Shown one piece after another: positions 28,712 through 38,185 of a DNA stretch of 64,000 bases (its first letter is position 1; each line of letters opens with the position of its first letter). A model generated the notes under the pieces. That model was not told the DNA's origin. It saw nothing but the letters and a program-made list of their open reading frames with translations, and did no database searches. Origin of the DNA: Brasilonema sp. CT11. GTDB lineage: Bacteria; Cyanobacteriota; Cyanobacteriia; Cyanobacteriales; Nostocaceae. A program made the translations under genes and the position numbers. The stretch covers positions 26,361 through 90,360 of the forward strand of contig NZ_JABXYX010000023.1 of assembly GCF_017982655.1 (NCBI RefSeq), in the 5' to 3' direction.

Positions 28712-28849
28712 ATACCAATTCAGAATTCAAAATTCAAAATTCATGGTTGCTGAGCGCAGTCGAAGCAAAATTCAAAATCAAGAAAGCCAGACATCACAAG
28801 GGTTTGGGAGTGTGTATCTGTCGCATTCTTTTTTCAAATTGGTATTACT

Positions 28850-30529
28850 TTACTCGCTCAAAACTGGAGATTTCCACCAGTTATTTTGTTGTATAAGCGT
28901 GTGGACTTGCCAGTCAGGGTCTAGTTGAGGGTAATCTAGGCGGTAATGTCCTCCCCGGCTTTCGGTTCTAAAGGCAGCGCTTTTAAGAATTAAAACACCA
29001 ATATCCAGTAAATTGCGAGTTTCCGCCCACAACCGCAATTGGCGTTCAACGTCAGGTATCTCTAAACGAGCTGACTCTGTGGGACGTAAAGACAGCAAAA
29101 ATTGACTCACAGGCAAAGAAATATAATCCTGCTGCCAAGACTCAAGAGTAGCGATCGCGCTTTCCAAACCTGATTGCTCTCGGCAAATACCAGCGCTTTG
29201 CCAAAGAAGACGTGGTATTTTATCTCGCAGTACTTCTAAATGTTCTTGCTGGGGTTTCCATTCGCTTACATCGGCGCGAAACTCTCGTATAGCAAGAAGT
29301 TCTGACATGTTTGACACGCGACTCACATCTGGAGGAATCTGGAGATCTGCCATTTGTGCGCCAAATACAATACATTCGAGTAGAGAATTACTTGCAAGGC
29401 GATTCGCTCCATGTACCCCAGTACTTGTAGTTTCTCCCACTGCGTATAAACCAGGAATGTTTGTCCGGTTCATCAAATCGGTGACAATACCACCCATCCA
29501 GTAATGAGCTGCAGGGGCAACGGGAATAGGTTGCGAGAAAACATCCACACCCCAATATTGACAAACTTTAATGATATTGGGAAAGCGGTGGCGGATTTTT
29601 TCAGCAGGAATGGGACGCATATCTAACCAAACATGGGCTGTGGCTGGATCAGTTGAAGTGCGTTGTAAATGGCTAAAAATTGCACGACTGACCACATCTC
29701 TGGGAGCAAGTTCGCCTGCTGGGTGATAATCAAAGGCGAAACGCCGTCCGTCGTTATCGACAAGGTGCGCCCCTTCGCCCCGCACAGCTTCACTGATCAG
29801 AAAGCGACCTGGTTTTGTTAAAGCAGTGGGGTGGAATTGGACAAATTCCAAATCCCTGAGAATTGCCCCAGCACGCCATGCGATCGCTACGCCATCACCT
29901 GTGCTAACAGCAGGATTTGTGCTTTGGGCAAACACCTGACCCCCTCCACCTGTTGCCAAAACCACAGCATTTGCTTTTATCCATTTAACATGACCTTGAT
30001 AAAACAGGCTAATACCTTGACATCTGCCTGTTTTTGGTTCTAGCCATAAACTCAAAGCCAAAGCTTGCTGAATCACTTGAATGTTTTGGCGTCGCAGAAC
30101 TTGGTTGGCGAGAGTAGTCGTGACTTCTCTACCTGTTGTGTCTGCAGCGTGAAGAACGCGGTTGCGGGAATGAGCAGCTTCTAAGGTTAAAGCCAACTGG
30201 CTGCCATGACGGTCAAACGCTACTCCCAAGTTTACAAGGGATTGAATGCAGCTAGGAGCAAGTTTTGCAAGAAATTCCACAGCAGGGCGATCGCACAAAC
30301 CTACACCCGCTTGGATTGTATCTTCAATGTGTAGAAAAGGAGAATCTTCTGGGGCGACTGCTGCAGCAATTCCACCTTGCGCCCAATCACTAGCTGAGAG
30401 AGAAACTGTTTCTTTAGTTATCAAGCCGACTTGCAACTCGGCAGGCATGCATAATGCTGTGTATAGTCCAGCAGCACCAGCACCGACAACAATAACATCA
30501 AATTGGCTTTTAATATCTGTCTGAGGCAA
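28850..30529 (-). CDS. nadB: L-aspartate oxidase
   Basis: NadB oxidises L-aspartate to iminoaspartate with FAD for de novo NAD synthesis. The 559 residues show the dinucleotide motif VIVVGAGAAGLYTAL, SASDWAQGGIAAA, RVLHAADTTGRE, EFVQFHPTAL, YAVGETTSTGVHGANRLASNSLLE and a helical C-terminal domain. The start codon is a TTG, with no better ATG nearby. It lies downstream of psbU on the same strand, with a hairpin between. Confidence 0.95.
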   Translation of the reverse strand: MPQTDIKSQFDVIVVGAGAAGLYTALCMPAELQVGLITKETVSLSASDWAQGGIAAAVAPEDSPFLHIEDTIQAGVGLCDRPAVEFLAKLAPSCIQSLVNLGVAFDRHGSQLALTLEAAHSRNRVLHAADTTGREVTTTLANQVLRRQNIQVIQQALALSLWLEPKTGRCQGISLFYQGHVKWIKANAVVLATGGGGQVFAQSTNPAVSTGDGVAIAWRAGAILRDLEFVQFHPTALTKPGRFLISEAVRGEGAHLVDNDGRRFAFDYHPAGELAPRDVVSRAIFSHLQRTSTDPATAHVWLDMRPIPAEKIRHRFPNIIKVCQYWGVDVFSQPIPVAPAAHYWMGGIVTDLMNRTNIPGLYAVGETTSTGVHGANRLASNSLLECIVFGAQMADLQIPPDVSRVSNMSELLAIREFRADVSEWKPQQEHLEVLRDKIPRLLWQSAGICREQSGLESAIATLESWQQDYISLPVSQFLLSLRPTESARLEIPDVERQLRLWAETRNLLDIGVLILKSAAFRTESRGGHYRLDYPQLDPDWQVHTLIQQNNWWKSPVLSE

Positions 30530-30644
30530 AGCAGGGAGTGTGGGGAGTGGGGGAAATGGGATGAGGGAGTGAGAAAGTGAGGGAGTAGGGGAATTCCCCT
30601 TGTCCTTTTATCCTCATTGTCCCTCTTCCTAAATAAACTAATTT

Positions 30645-30664
30645 CCACTCCCAAAAAGGAGTGG
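30645..30664 (-). terminator. Hairpin downstream of psbU
   Basis: Perfect 7-bp stem CCACTCC / GGAGTGG with an A-rich loop, 34 bp past the psbU stop on the minus strand. The T-tract after it is weak. Confidence 0.5.
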
Positions 30665-30697
30665 ATCACATAGCAGCTTGATGAGCTACAAATGCGA

Positions 30698-31129
30698 TTA
30701 TCTGTAGATACCGTTGTTGAAGCGCTCGGCTCCTTCTGTGAAGGCAGGTACGACTTCTGATACGGTAAAGTGGTCTAGGTTACCTTCCAGAATTTGTTTC
30801 TGACGTTCGCTCAATCCGGCAATATCCAACACATCCTCTACTTTTTGGTAAGGAGCATTCCTGATGATTTTGTTTGCAAGGGTGGGATACAGTCCTCGAT
30901 ACTTTTGAAAAGCTCGCACGTTGGTATTATTCAAATCAATTTTTTTACCATAAACCTCTGCAAGATTTTCATCTGCAGGGTTGCGGAGGGTTTGAGCAGC
31001 CAGAACTGGGACTGAACGAAAAGCAGTTAAGCTCAAATCAGCTGCTTGAGCTGTTTTAGTTGTTCCCAGCCATCCTAAGCATCCCAACAACAAACTAAAC
31101 ACTGTTAATAAACGCACCAATGCTTTCAC
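30698..31129 (-). CDS. psbU: Photosystem II 12 kDa extrinsic protein PsbU
   Basis: PsbU binds the lumenal side of photosystem II and stabilises the oxygen-evolving Mn4CaO5 cluster. The 143-residue precursor has a signal peptide ([16 protein letters not shown], cleavage after TAQA). The mature part shows [12 protein letters not shown] and helix-hairpin-helix sequences ([21 protein letters not shown]). The start is a GTG with AGAGGT upstream. A dispersed-repeat block lies in its 5' flank. Confidence 0.97.
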   Translation of the reverse strand: MKALVRLLTVFSLLLGCLGWLGTTKTAQAADLSLTAFRSVPVLAAQTLRNPADENLAEVYGKKIDLNNTNVRAFQKYRGLYPTLANKIIRNAPYQKVEDVLDIAGLSERQKQILEGNLDHFTVSEVVPAFTEGAERFNNGIYR

Positions 31130-31194
31130 GATTTTTTACCTCTTTTCATCCACTCAAAATGAAATAAAAGCCTTAAGCTAAAAGCAGTCAGTGT

Positions 31195-31400
31195 GCAGAA
31201 AGTTCTGAGTAGGAAGTGCTGTAGACGCCACGGACACTCTCCAAGGGTGGAGAAGAATTGTAGACGGAAGTGTTCTGCGAAGGGCGATTTTGCCGTAAAG
31301 CCCATTGGGCTTGCCGTAACCGCTTGCAGGGCAGCTATCTCTACGACTCCGTAGGGAGTTTGCCGCACTCGGTACCTTGTACTCAGAACTGCTTTGGCTG
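31195..31400. repeat. Composite dispersed repeats upstream of psbU
   Basis: The stretch mixes short inverted and direct motifs (GTAGACG pairs, GCCCATTGGGCTTGCC, CCGTAGGGAG) of the kind scattered in filamentous cyanobacterial genomes. Open frames here on the minus strand look repeat-derived. Confidence 0.5.
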
Positions 31401-31650
31401 ATAGCCGACAGCTTAATCAACACAGCAGTATCAGAAACTAATATACAGCGATTAATATCCACAATTCTTACCGCCGCCTAGCTTTACCAGATTTTTGCTA
31501 AAAATTATTTCCAGTCACAAAACTACTTACTCTTACTTTAACTGAGTTTGTCTTAACTAACTGTAGATGAATACGATATACGTGTATGTAAATAGTATAC
31601 GTAGCTGCTCTAAAGTTGACCAGCATTAGTTACGGAATTACTAAGATTGA

Positions 31651-31824
31651 TCATCTTGTCAATTTTTGTAAAATTTTCTTGATACCAATCACTTTAATCT
31701 GAAGAGTATAAATGATTGGTAAACACTCTTGTGGGGGTGGCAGTGTAGGAGTGTGAGGAAATATCTCTCCCTCTTTGTCTGGCTGATTTAATACTTTGTT
31801 TAACAACTCAAATAGGATTGTCAT
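31651..31824 (-). CDS. Possible 57-residue hypothetical protein
   Basis: The minus-strand ATG at 31824 opens a frame MTILFELLNKVLNQPD, then a Thr/Pro-rich part (TPTLPPPQEC), and a basic end (KKILQKLTR). I do not recognise it and see no strong ribosome binding site. It overlaps no other candidate. Confidence 0.3.
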   Translation of the reverse strand: MTILFELLNKVLNQPDKEGEIFPHTPTLPPPQECLPIIYTLQIKVIGIKKILQKLTR

Positions 31825-31925
31825 ATATTAGACTCCCAAAAAAAGACATAAATTTTTTCTGGAAACGCTAGCGAACACGTTGAAGATATCTTTAGAACAC
31901 CAATTACAAAATTAAGGAGTGTACC

Positions 31926-32006
31926 ATGAAGAAAGTTTTAAAGATCATTTATCGCTTGATTGGTCTAGAAAGCGACGAATCAAAACTTACTGATTCTTAT
32001 AAATAG
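31926..32006 (+). CDS. 26-residue small protein with a strong ribosome binding site
   Basis: The frame encodes MKKVLKIIYRLIGLESDES followed by a short polar tail. AAGGAG lies six bases before the ATG, a near-ideal Shine-Dalgarno sequence. The first half is an amphipathic basic helix with a hydrophobic face (VLKIIYRLIGL). A terminator lies about 175 bp downstream. Function unknown. Confidence 0.5.
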   Translation: MKKVLKIIYRLIGLESDESKLTDSYK

Positions 32007-32181
32007 TCTTGGATAAGTGAGTATCAGGGTTTGTTAGGTAAATTGTTGCTTTTTATGACATTTCCATTTCAAAGTTCTAAACTTTCTTTAACTTTTTAAA
32101 CCTGTCTAAGTTTTATATACTAATGCTTTAAGTTTAATTGAATCGAAGATTACAAGCCTTGAGATCAGAATAATCATGACT

Positions 32182-32211
32182 AGCACTCAGAGAACGTCTG
32201 GGTGCTTTTTT
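32182..32211 (+). terminator. Intrinsic terminator upstream of the MBL gene
   Basis: Stem AGCACTCAGA / TCTGGGTGCT (one G-T pair), GAACG loop, then six T. It ends whatever transcript crosses the 31.9-kb small frame. Confidence 0.8.
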
Positions 32212-32297
32212 AACAAGTTCTTCAACGCTTTTGCTAACCTGGAGATACAGCGTTCGTTACCCTTCCTTTGCAAATGGTTGGGTGAAAGAGGTTTTAT

Positions 32298-33170
32298 ATG
32301 GCTCATTTAAATCTGCGTCGCCCCCAAAATGTCAGTGGGGATTTTTATGTTGATACTTCCTGTATAGATTGTGATACTTGCCGGTGGATGGTTCCAGATG
32401 TGTTTACAGAAGTTGATGAACAATCGGTGGTTTATCACCAACCAGTTAATGATGCGCAAAAATTAGCAGCACTTCAAGCTCTGTTAGCTTGTCCCACCAG
32501 TTCCATTGGTACAGTAGAAAAGCCCCAAGATGTCAAAGTTGCTCAACTGAGTTTTCCGATTTCTGTAGAGGATAATGTTTACCATTGCGGCTATCACTCG
32601 GAAAATTCCTACGGCGCTGCTAGCTACTTCATTGAACGACCGGAAGGTAACATTTTGGTTGATTCTCCCCGGTTTTCTCCTCCCTTAGTGAAACGTTTGG
32701 AACAGATGGGGGGAATTCGTTATATGTACCTGACTCACAAAGATGACGTAGCGGATCATCAAAAGTTTGCTGAGCATTTTCAGTGTCAGCGCATCCTCCA
32801 CGAAGATGACATTACTTCTGGGACTCGCGATGTGGAAATTCAGCTCAGTGGAACAGAACCATTTGAGTTCGCTCCCGATATACTCATTATTCCGCTTCCT
32901 GGACACACCAAAGGACACACTGTCTTACTTTATAAGAAGAAATTTTTGTTTTCTGGCGACCATTTGGCATGGTCTGATGAACTCCATCAACTCATTGCTT
33001 TTCGCGATTACTGCTGGTACTCTTGGCCAGAGCAAATTAAATCCATGCGTGAACTGGCTAATTACTCGTTCGAGTGGGTGCTTCCAGGTCATGGGCGTAG
33101 GTATCATGCTGATGTGGAAACTATGAAAAAGCAGATGGACAACTGTGTTGAGTTGATGGAAGCTGTTTAA
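32298..33170 (+). CDS. Ferredoxin-like domain fused to a metallo-beta-lactamase-fold hydrolase
   Basis: A 290-residue protein. Residues 15-75 form a 4Fe-4S ferredoxin-like domain with CIDCDTC and a distal C in LLACPTSSIG. From about residue 90 an MBL-fold domain follows. Its metal motif is altered: YLTHKDDVADHQKF in place of the HxHxDH sequence, then GHTKGH, FSGDHL and LPGHGRRYH. An oxidoreductase-linked hydrolase is plausible; the substrate is unknown. GAGG precedes the ATG. Confidence 0.85.
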   Translation: MAHLNLRRPQNVSGDFYVDTSCIDCDTCRWMVPDVFTEVDEQSVVYHQPVNDAQKLAALQALLACPTSSIGTVEKPQDVKVAQLSFPISVEDNVYHCGYHSENSYGAASYFIERPEGNILVDSPRFSPPLVKRLEQMGGIRYMYLTHKDDVADHQKFAEHFQCQRILHEDDITSGTRDVEIQLSGTEPFEFAPDILIIPLPGHTKGHTVLLYKKKFLFSGDHLAWSDELHQLIAFRDYCWYSWPEQIKSMRELANYSFEWVLPGHGRRYHADVETMKKQMDNCVELMEAV

Positions 33171-33373
33171 TATTGTTTGCCGATAAGGTTGAAGGATGAA
33201 AGATAAAGACTTTATCTTAATATTCCTCCATATTCCTCCTAAAGAATTATGAAGGCTGCAAGTCTCCGCGTTAAGATGAAACAAAAATCACGGCAAAGCT
33301 CAAACAATCGTAAATCGATGCTTTGCTAATCAAGATTTTTTACTCTAGTAATCTTTAGTTAATTTGGTAAATT

Positions 33374-33514
33374 ATGGCTTCACAGTCTGACCGTCAAAAA
33401 AGCATTCTGGAGCACGTGGCTCGGAGTACAAGCAGCTTTAATAATTCCAAATCTAACTCCACTGAGCGTAAGCTGCAGATTTTAGAACATGTTCGATTAA
33501 CCACAGGTAATTAA
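33374..33514 (+). CDS. 46-residue small protein with duplicated ILEHV motif
   Basis: The frame starts MASQSDRQKSILEHVARSTS and ends RKLQILEHVRLTTGN. The two ends are an internal repeat (K-x-ILEHV-R) joined by an Asn/Ser-rich linker. The repeat and codon use suggest a real short protein, though no strong ribosome binding site is seen. I do not recognise its family with confidence. Confidence 0.5.
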   Translation: MASQSDRQKSILEHVARSTSSFNNSKSNSTERKLQILEHVRLTTGN

Positions 33515-33665
33515 TTGACAGTATGTCGATTAATTGTTTTGGAATAGAGAAGGGATGGACTCTTTAAAATGAGGATTTAAACTAAACACATATGTTTGAA
33601 GAAAGTAGTTTCAATCAGTTAGTATCTGTTCCAAAAATATCTGGCAAGGTTGTTCTTATAAATCT

Positions 33666-34130
33666 ATGTCTAGAGAAGTTACCATTAAATCGACATGTAC
33701 AGATGCAAAACTAGAATTCCTTAATTTTGGTAATGATTGCTTCAGAGTTTTGTTTGAAAGCAGAACTCTGAGTGCATCTAAAGATGTGTGGCTTTATGCT
33801 GATGGTGATTATTCCGACTGTCAGTTTTTAGTTAATCTATTCAGAGAGATGGCTAGAGCATGGAAAGGTTGGGAAGGTGAAAAGACTTGGCGTTCTACCG
33901 AAGCTGACTTTGTATTATGTTGTACTTCAGATAAATTAGGGCATATAAATCTAGAAGTACACTTATTGGAATTCGATGGGTCTCCGTGGTCTGCAAATTT
34001 TAATTTAGATACTGAGGCAGGGGAACTTGAAAAAATATCAAATGAAGTAGCCATGTTTTTTGGTTTTCCAGGTGGAGTTCCGGGAAAAACTGCAACAGAT
34101 ATTTTTTTGAACGGTATTAGTTCAGATTAA
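33666..34130 (+). CDS. DUF6228-like hypothetical protein
   Basis: A 154-residue soluble protein, probably all-beta with an alpha insertion: EVTIKSTCTDAKLEFL, then DCQFLVNLFREMARAWKGWEG and a C-terminal sandwich with GHINLEVHLLEF. The W-x-GW region and Asp-rich turn fit DUF6228 immunity-type proteins as I recall them. No toxin gene is adjacent. Assignment is tentative. Confidence 0.6.
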   Translation: MSREVTIKSTCTDAKLEFLNFGNDCFRVLFESRTLSASKDVWLYADGDYSDCQFLVNLFREMARAWKGWEGEKTWRSTEADFVLCCTSDKLGHINLEVHLLEFDGSPWSANFNLDTEAGELEKISNEVAMFFGFPGGVPGKTATDIFLNGISSD

Positions 34131-34178
34131 ACTACTTCGTTTGCAGTTTCAGGCGTTTATGTTTCCAGTTCGCTACAG

Positions 34179-35870
34179 CTAACTCGCGATCACCTGCGGC
34201 GGTGCACTACGCCACAACTGATACAAGCGTGTACCATGTGTTGTTATATATAAAATATCTCCACCACTCAGGTTTGTTTCCAGTAAATCCCAGCCGTGAA
34301 GAGTTTGAGAATTAGTCTCTAAGTATAAAGGAACAAATTCAGCAGACATGGCTACATCTTTCACCTGCTGACCACAAAAAGGGTGTGCGGGTGTAATCAA
34401 AGTTGCAAAAGCAACCCAAAGACTATCTGCTGTAATACCATTGCCGAGTATTTTTCCACCCAATGCAGCAGCTGCAAACGCTGGGGCTGCAAGTTCAGCA
34501 GGACTCAAGACTGCCTCGAAGTCAAACACCTCTTGTGCCATATGGGCAAAATCGGGTTCTGCGTAATGGACTATCACTGGCACTTGGGGTGTCAGATTTT
34601 TTGCCTTAAGGGCAACTTCTAGGTTAGTCGCATCGTTGCCTGTGACAGCAAGGACTGCAGCGGCAGAATCTAAATTAGCGACTTTGAGTGTGGCTGAAAA
34701 GCTAGCATCAGCATAAACGACGGGAATACCCGCCCCACGGGCAGTGTTGACATATTTGTTGTTAGAGTCGCGTTCAATGACGACGACCTCATGTCCGCTT
34801 TTTGAGAGTTGCTCAACAACTTTTATACCGATTCCACTCAAGCCACAGACAATGTAGTGATTACGGCGAGGAACTCGTGCGGCATCCCAAAATTGTTTAA
34901 AGCGACTACCCAAAACAAAATCATTGAGCAGTGCGTATAATAGACCGATGACAGCAGCCCCAATCAGCATCATCAGAACGGTAAACAGTTTAATGCTGTC
35001 AGGAGCATTTTCTACCACTTTGTCATTACCACCTGCTCCCGTAATCATGCCTACTGCAAAATAGAGGGCATCAACAATAGAAATATTCGTATTGGTAGAA
35101 GTGTAGGTGAGGGTGGCAATTACAATAGTAATCAGCAAGACAATAGTCATCACGACCACTGATTCCCCGTGTTTCTTGAACTGCCGTAAATTGGTCAGGA
35201 CTTTTAGAAGTTTTGTAAACGGTGATTTGTGGGTGGAACGGATACACGGTTGAGTACCAACGATTAGGCGATCGCCGACCTTTAACTCTTGTCCAGACAA
35301 CACTGCAGCAACCAAATCCATCTCACCCTTGACTGGCATATAGTAAATCATCATCCGCGAGCGATCATTCCACAAATCACTCAGCTTGCGACCAAGCCAC
35401 GGATGATTTTTATCTATATATTCTTCGTAAATAGGCCAAGTTTGTTTGAAAAGTTTGATTTGCCCAATTACTTGGTTTCCTAAAGCCGCAAAGGTGAAGA
35501 CGGGTGCTGCCAAACCTGCAACACTCAGACTTAAGTGGTTAGGGACAGCTTTATCCAGGCGATCGCCCAAATTGGTATTAAAAAACCGGTTGATAATCCG
35601 AATTTGCGGATTCAACATCCGCGCTTGCATCATAACTGACAGATTCACTTCATCGTCAGGTCCAGCAATCACCAAAGTGTGTGCCTGCTGAATTCCCGCT
35701 GCTGTAAGGGTACTAGCTGCTTGCAAGTCGCCGACAATCAGATCTCCTGATGATTCGCCTGCAATAGGTTGATGATGAACGCCAACGACTAACGCCCCTT
35801 GTTGTCGCAGCAAACGAAAGATTTTATATCCGGTGCGACTTAAGCCACAAACAATGATTCGAGGTTTCAT
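34179..35870 (-). CDS. TrkA-N/RCK ion channel-like protein with non-canonical filter
   Basis: A 563-residue protein. Residues 1-120 form an N-terminal NAD-binding RCK domain (RIIVCGLSRTGYKIF). A linker/TrkA-C-like part follows. Two TM helices (about 240-265 and 300-325) flank a re-entrant loop. A second RCK domain (HYIVCGLSGIGIKVVEQL) and another regulatory tail complete it. The pore loop reads AVGMITGAGGND, which is not the K+ filter T-x-G-Y/F-G. Potassium selectivity is therefore doubtful. No Trk/Ktr partner is near. Confidence 0.85.
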   Translation of the reverse strand: MKPRIIVCGLSRTGYKIFRLLRQQGALVVGVHHQPIAGESSGDLIVGDLQAASTLTAAGIQQAHTLVIAGPDDEVNLSVMMQARMLNPQIRIINRFFNTNLGDRLDKAVPNHLSLSVAGLAAPVFTFAALGNQVIGQIKLFKQTWPIYEEYIDKNHPWLGRKLSDLWNDRSRMMIYYMPVKGEMDLVAAVLSGQELKVGDRLIVGTQPCIRSTHKSPFTKLLKVLTNLRQFKKHGESVVVMTIVLLITIVIATLTYTSTNTNISIVDALYFAVGMITGAGGNDKVVENAPDSIKLFTVLMMLIGAAVIGLLYALLNDFVLGSRFKQFWDAARVPRRNHYIVCGLSGIGIKVVEQLSKSGHEVVVIERDSNNKYVNTARGAGIPVVYADASFSATLKVANLDSAAAVLAVTGNDATNLEVALKAKNLTPQVPVIVHYAEPDFAHMAQEVFDFEAVLSPAELAAPAFAAAALGGKILGNGITADSLWVAFATLITPAHPFCGQQVKDVAMSAEFVPLYLETNSQTLHGWDLLETNLSGGDILYITTHGTRLYQLWRSAPPQVIAS

Positions 35871-35995
35871 GTAAAGGCAGCATAACTTACAGGATAAAGC
35901 TGCATTATTATAGATTTCTTCTCATTTTTACTGATTTATTTCTAATAGAACTGTAACTGAGTACACGATAATTGCAAATTTTCGGGCACTTTTCT

Positions 35996-36610
35996 TCAAT
36001 CTGTTAATCTTTTGACCATTTGTGCATAAAGCAAGACTTGTTTTGGAGACCAAAAAAGCAATCTACCAAAATTTAAGGCAGCTGTGGTAAAGCTTAAAGC
36101 TTCAAAATCCTGAATTTTGTATTCAACTTGATTCTCAAAATCTGTTAAGCTTGTACTCTCTGTGTTTTTCCCCGTACCAGTATAAGCTTTCCACCCTTCA
36201 TTTATAGCTTCGGCAACGACTGATGAGCAGTTTCTTTTTATCAAATGGTAGGATTTATTTTCCTTTGTAAATTTTTGCCAGAATGTTTTAATCGGCTCCT
36301 GAGGAAGGTTTAATAATTCAACTTTGCAGTCTGCTTGTCTTTTATTGTCAGCTTGACCTAAAATCAAACAATCTTGCTCATAACTAGTACTTCTAATATC
36401 AGCCAAATGCTGGAATAAGAGTTGATTAATATTTTGATTTTTATGATTAATAATACTTTGAGTATTCTGCATTGATGACCTATTTATAATTTCTTTGTTA
36501 GGCCAAAAGCTTATATAAGTATCTATGCCTACCTGCATGGAAGCGTGACCTAAGAACTCCTTGGGAAACCAAATGTAGACAGTGATAATATCTCTCATGG
36601 AAACACTCAT
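35996..36610 (-). CDS. Hypothetical protein with papain-like (NlpC/LRAT-type) signature
   Basis: About 204 residues from the ATG at 36610; a GTG at 36634 is the longer option. The visible motif pair is a His in FLGHASMQV with YISFWP shortly after, and a Cys in KSYHLIKRNCSSVVAEA. This His-first, Cys-later order suggests a permuted papain-like fold. A hydrophobic/basic C-terminal helix follows. Substrate and role unknown. GC is lower than in the neighbours. Confidence 0.6.
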   Translation of the reverse strand: MSVSMRDIITVYIWFPKEFLGHASMQVGIDTYISFWPNKEIINRSSMQNTQSIINHKNQNINQLLFQHLADIRSTSYEQDCLILGQADNKRQADCKVELLNLPQEPIKTFWQKFTKENKSYHLIKRNCSSVVAEAINEGWKAYTGTGKNTESTSLTDFENQVEYKIQDFEALSFTTAALNFGRLLFWSPKQVLLYAQMVKRLTD

Positions 36611-36689
36611 GCTTAACTGCTCGTCCAACGCCACTTATTTTCGAGTATTACTACTCATTTTAAGCCATGCACTACCTATAGCCAAATAG

Positions 36690-36760
36690 GGGGCTTGCGC
36701 GGCGGCTACTCCTTTAGGTGCCCGCAATCCGTAGGAGAACCCGTAGGGTAGATTACCGTA
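36690..36760. repeat. Dispersed palindromic repeat
   Basis: GGCTTGCGCGGCGGCTACTC and AATCCGTAGGAGAACCCGTA motifs of the same type as the CCGTAGGGAG repeats near 31.3 kb. A minus-strand open frame across it (36635-36862) is repeat-derived. Confidence 0.5.
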
Positions 36761-36845
36761 AAGTGTGCAGGGGAGTAGGGGAGAAGAAATTACATCAGTA
36801 ATCTTACATGCAGTCAGGGAAGTTATTTTAACTAAATATTTGAAA

Positions 36846-38027
36846 TTAAATTTCTGGCTCAACTAAGCGGGTTGTGGGACGACTTTGAGATAAATCTTGC
36901 ACAACCTGTACAGCACAGACTAAAGCGACAAGCCCAATGACTGCAACAGGGAACAAACCTTTGCCCAAAATGGCAATGAAAAGCAAAACAACTGCTGCCC
37001 CAACTCTGTACTTAGTGCGGATTTTACAGTAAAGTATAACCCCCAGGCGGTGGAGAATACCTAAAGCAAAGTAGCACAACGCAACAGAGCCACAAAGCAG
37101 CCATCGAACAGAATCAGGAAGTGCTAGCATTGGCTTGCTTATCAACGCAAGTTGTACAGCGACTCCAGAAGCAGCAATACCAGCAACAAGGGGAAGATGG
37201 GTGAAAAGCCAGATACCCATAATCATGGCTCTACCCTCAGTCCGCGCCCTGTTAATTGGTGTACCACCGAGGTTATCAAAATAAACCCACCATAGGCTCA
37301 AAGCAATACCTAAAGTGAACACAGCAGAAATCACAGTTAAAAGATCCCATTTCTGTTGAGAAACACCATCGACGACTGCGATAATTGCTTCACCCAAAAC
37401 AATAATCGTGAATAGCCCAAAACGCTCAGGTAAGTGGGAGGGATGGGGAGGCAACTCGATTTGTAGTTTGCGTGTTGTTAAAGGTGTCGCAAACTCAATG
37501 ATCAGTCCTAGTGTCCAAAGGACGAAACGCCAGGGGATGGATACAAATGCAGACACCAACCAGAAAAGAGCGCCTATTGAAAAACCTATGGCGTAACTAT
37601 TTGTCAAGGGACGAGCTTGGGGAATATACTGTCCTGCACGGATATACTCCATCACAAGTACAATACGACCAACAACGTACGCAAGAGCAAAACCAGCAGA
37701 ACTTTCACCCAAGCCGTTGTGTATATTGACAGCCATTGCAGCTGCTGTAAGCATATGTAGACTGGTGAAAAACCGCCGTCCTATGTCATCGCTATCAAAC
37801 CGATTAGCATAAAATGTGGTACCAATCCAAGACCACCAAATAGGTATAAAAAGAGCTACAAAGCCCAACACTCCCGATAGTGAAACATGATCGTGAAGAT
37901 GGTGAGCTACTTGAGAGACAGCAACCACAAACACCAAATCATAAAAAAGTTCCAGCCAAGTAGCGCGTCTTTCTCCTTCTGTGTCTTCACTAATACGTAA
38001 TCGTGGTGGTTTTATAAAACTTCGCAT
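36846..38027 (-). CDS. Low temperature requirement protein A (LtrA) family membrane protein
   Basis: About 393 residues with some ten TM segments. The family signature ATWLELFYDLVFVVAVSQVAHHL sits near the N terminus, and PERFGLFTIIVLGEAIIAV follows in the middle. LtrA was named from a Listeria cold-growth mutant; the biochemical role is unknown. I prefer the ATG at 38027 (MRSFIKPPRLRISED), the usual family start, over a GTG at 38078. Confidence 0.92.
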   Translation of the reverse strand: MRSFIKPPRLRISEDTEGERRATWLELFYDLVFVVAVSQVAHHLHDHVSLSGVLGFVALFIPIWWSWIGTTFYANRFDSDDIGRRFFTSLHMLTAAAMAVNIHNGLGESSAGFALAYVVGRIVLVMEYIRAGQYIPQARPLTNSYAIGFSIGALFWLVSAFVSIPWRFVLWTLGLIIEFATPLTTRKLQIELPPHPSHLPERFGLFTIIVLGEAIIAVVDGVSQQKWDLLTVISAVFTLGIALSLWWVYFDNLGGTPINRARTEGRAMIMGIWLFTHLPLVAGIAASGVAVQLALISKPMLALPDSVRWLLCGSVALCYFALGILHRLGVILYCKIRTKYRVGAAVVLLFIAILGKGLFPVAVIGLVALVCAVQVVQDLSQSRPTTRLVEPEI

Positions 38028-38185
38028 AAACAATTCAAAATAAGCCCAAGGTTCACGAGATGCCCTTGGAAAAATCACAGCATTTCCGGATTCTAGCAGC
38101 TTAAGAAGAAATTTTTGAAGGGCGATTTTTCGGTTACGATCGCCTGTTTTTTAGACTAGTGGTGGCAGATTTTTCACTTGTATGA

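Noticed and set aside
31736..31770. CCTCACAC-like core resembling the sRNA Yfr1 on the minus strand
   Set aside because: The conserved core ACTCCTCACAC is not matched, and no flanking Yfr1 stem-loops are seen.
36635..36862. 75-codon minus-strand open frame
   Set aside because: Lies across a dispersed repeat; no protein features.
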